Assembly: GCA_002495485.1 (NCBI GenBank) | Contig: DAFH01000074.1 | Span: forward strand, 1-5,805 | Direction of reading: 5' to 3' | Length of the DNA stretch: 5,805 nucleotides | Origin: Candidatus Bathyarchaeota archaeon UBA185 | Lineage (GTDB): Archaea > Thermoproteota > Bathyarchaeia > 40CM-2-53-6 | Part shown: positions 5,133-5,805 of the stretch, one piece after another | How positions within the stretch are numbered: position 1 is the stretch's first letter | How the letters are laid out: every line of letters starts with the position of its first letter | Translations under genes and position numbers: made by a program | The notes under the pieces: generated by a model | Told to the model about the DNA's origin: nothing | Seen by the model: only the letters and a program-made list of their open reading frames with translations | The model's database searches: none

Positions 5133-5805
5133 CTCAAGGTTTCGAAGCATTCGGATTAGACCCCCGCCTTCTCCAAGGTGTAAGGGACATGGGTTTCCGC
5201 CAACCTTTCCCCATTCAAGCCGAGGCGATAACGCCGCTCTTGAAGGGCCGAGACCTGATAGGCCAGGCCCAGACCGGCTCCGGCAAGACACTGGCCTATG
5301 CCTTGCCGATGCTTCAGAAGGTCGAGCCGCACTCGCGTGAAATCCAAGGATTGGTGCTCGTCCCAACCCGAGAGCTCGCGGTACAGGTCGCGGGCGAGTT
5401 CGAACGTCTCGCGAGACATCTGCCGTCCCGGACAATTCCAGTCTACGGCGGTGCGAGCATGCGGACGCAGATCGAACATTTCCGACACGGCTATGCGAAG
5501 ATTGTCGTCGCGACACCAGGCCGACTATTGGACCATCTGAAACGCAGAACTGTTGACCTGCACGGCACAAAGTTCGTGGTTATCGACGAAGCCGACCGCA
5601 TGCTCGACATGGGTTTCATCGACGACATAGAGTTCATACTGCGAAGGACAGCCAACGAAAAGCAAACTGCAATGTTCTCTGCCACCATGCCCGACGAAAT
5701 CCTCGAATTGGCGTCGAGGCACATGTACAATGCTGAGAAAATACTGGTTAGCAGGGACGAGATTGCGGTTGAGGAAATAGACCAGCTCTACCGCGTAGTA
5801 GACCC
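5129..5805 (+). CDS. DEAD-box ATP-dependent RNA helicase, N-terminal part (cut by the window end)
   Basis: 225 residues are present, covering RecA domain 1 of a DEAD-box helicase and the start of domain 2. In order: Q-motif region with an aromatic at 5 or 8 and PFPIQ (26-30); motif I AQTGSGKT (47-54); Ia PTRELA (79-84); GG at 107-108; Ib TPGR (129-132); motif II DEAD (153-156); motif III SAT (184-186). All ATP-binding and hydrolysis residues of domain 1 are intact. Domain 2 (motifs IV-VI) lies beyond the window. The gene is open to the last base. It starts with TTG overlapping the hyuA stop (TTGA) and has GGTGA upstream, so it is co-transcribed and probably translationally coupled with hyuA. 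The next in-frame ATG would cut off the Q-motif. Such helicases remodel RNA duplexes in ribosome assembly, decay or cold adaptation; which one applies is not visible. Confidence 0.96.
   Translation, partial: MTQGFEAFGLDPRLLQGVRDMGFRQPFPIQAEAITPLLKGRDLIGQAQTGSGKTLAYALPMLQKVEPHSREIQGLVLVPTRELAVQVAGEFERLARHLPSRTIPVYGGASMRTQIEHFRHGYAKIVVATPGRLLDHLKRRTVDLHGTKFVVIDEADRMLDMGFIDDIEFILRRTANEKQTAMFSATMPDEILELASRHMYNAEKILVSRDEIAVEEIDQLYRVVD

Noticed and set aside
4286..5570. Minus-strand frames of 133 and 208 codons opposite hyuA and the helicase
   Set aside because: They are shadows of well-supported genes, with Ser/Arg-rich composition typical of antisense frames.
1..5805. CRISPR array, insertion sequence, phage or defence island
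   Set aside because: No regularly spaced direct repeats, transposase, terminal inverted repeats with target duplications, or known defence domains were seen.

Overview
The window looks archaeal. Four things point that way: a 23S rRNA 3' end of archaeal (TACK-like) rather than bacterial type, an archaeal type-A RNase P RNA, TATA-box-like promoters with very short leaders, and an F420-dependent-NADP-oxidoreductase-type protein. Estimated GC is about 53-55%, with frequent AGA/AGG/CGA arginine codons. No 5S rRNA is visible downstream of the 23S gene, which fits Thermoproteota (Nitrososphaeria/Bathyarchaeia-like lineages), where 5S is usually unlinked. The exact lineage is inference and cannot be fixed from this window.

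Layout. Positions 1 to about 240 are the 3' end of a 23S rRNA gene (+). About 300 nt of non-coding sequence follows, with several hairpins and T-tracts. Positions about 557-874 are an RNase P RNA gene (rnpB, +), supported by perfect or near-perfect P1, P3 and P4 pairings and the universal conserved blocks; a TATA-like box sits at the expected distance upstream. Positions 875-1196 hold no convincing gene but carry a 15-nt AGAAT/ATTCT palindromic cluster and two back-to-back hairpins.

Three genes on the minus strand follow. They are a GNAT acetyltransferase fused to a C-terminal thioredoxin-like YoaP-type domain (1197-2009), a very small CxxC/CxxC zinc-ribbon protein (2102-2260, or from a TTG at 2311), and an F420/NADPH oxidoreductase-family protein (2378-3016). 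A 73-bp divergent intergenic region with one TATA element readable on both strands separates these from a plus-strand pair: hyuA, an N-methylhydantoinase/5-oxoprolinase-type ATPase subunit (3090-5132, TTG start), and a DEAD-box RNA helicase (5129 to the window end, TTG start, 4-nt overlap with hyuA).

How they may work together: the RNA genes and the helicase are translation and RNA-processing functions. The three minus-strand proteins and hyuA are metabolic or redox functions with no obvious common pathway. HyuA normally acts with HyuB, which is absent here, so its substrate is undetermined. I see no CRISPR array, insertion sequence, phage gene or toxin-antitoxin pair, and nothing that amounts to a clear new system. 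The most notable points are the 23S-to-rnpB arrangement, the orphan hyuA translationally overlapping an RNA helicase, the GNAT-thioredoxin fusion next to a mini zinc ribbon, and the shared TATA box.
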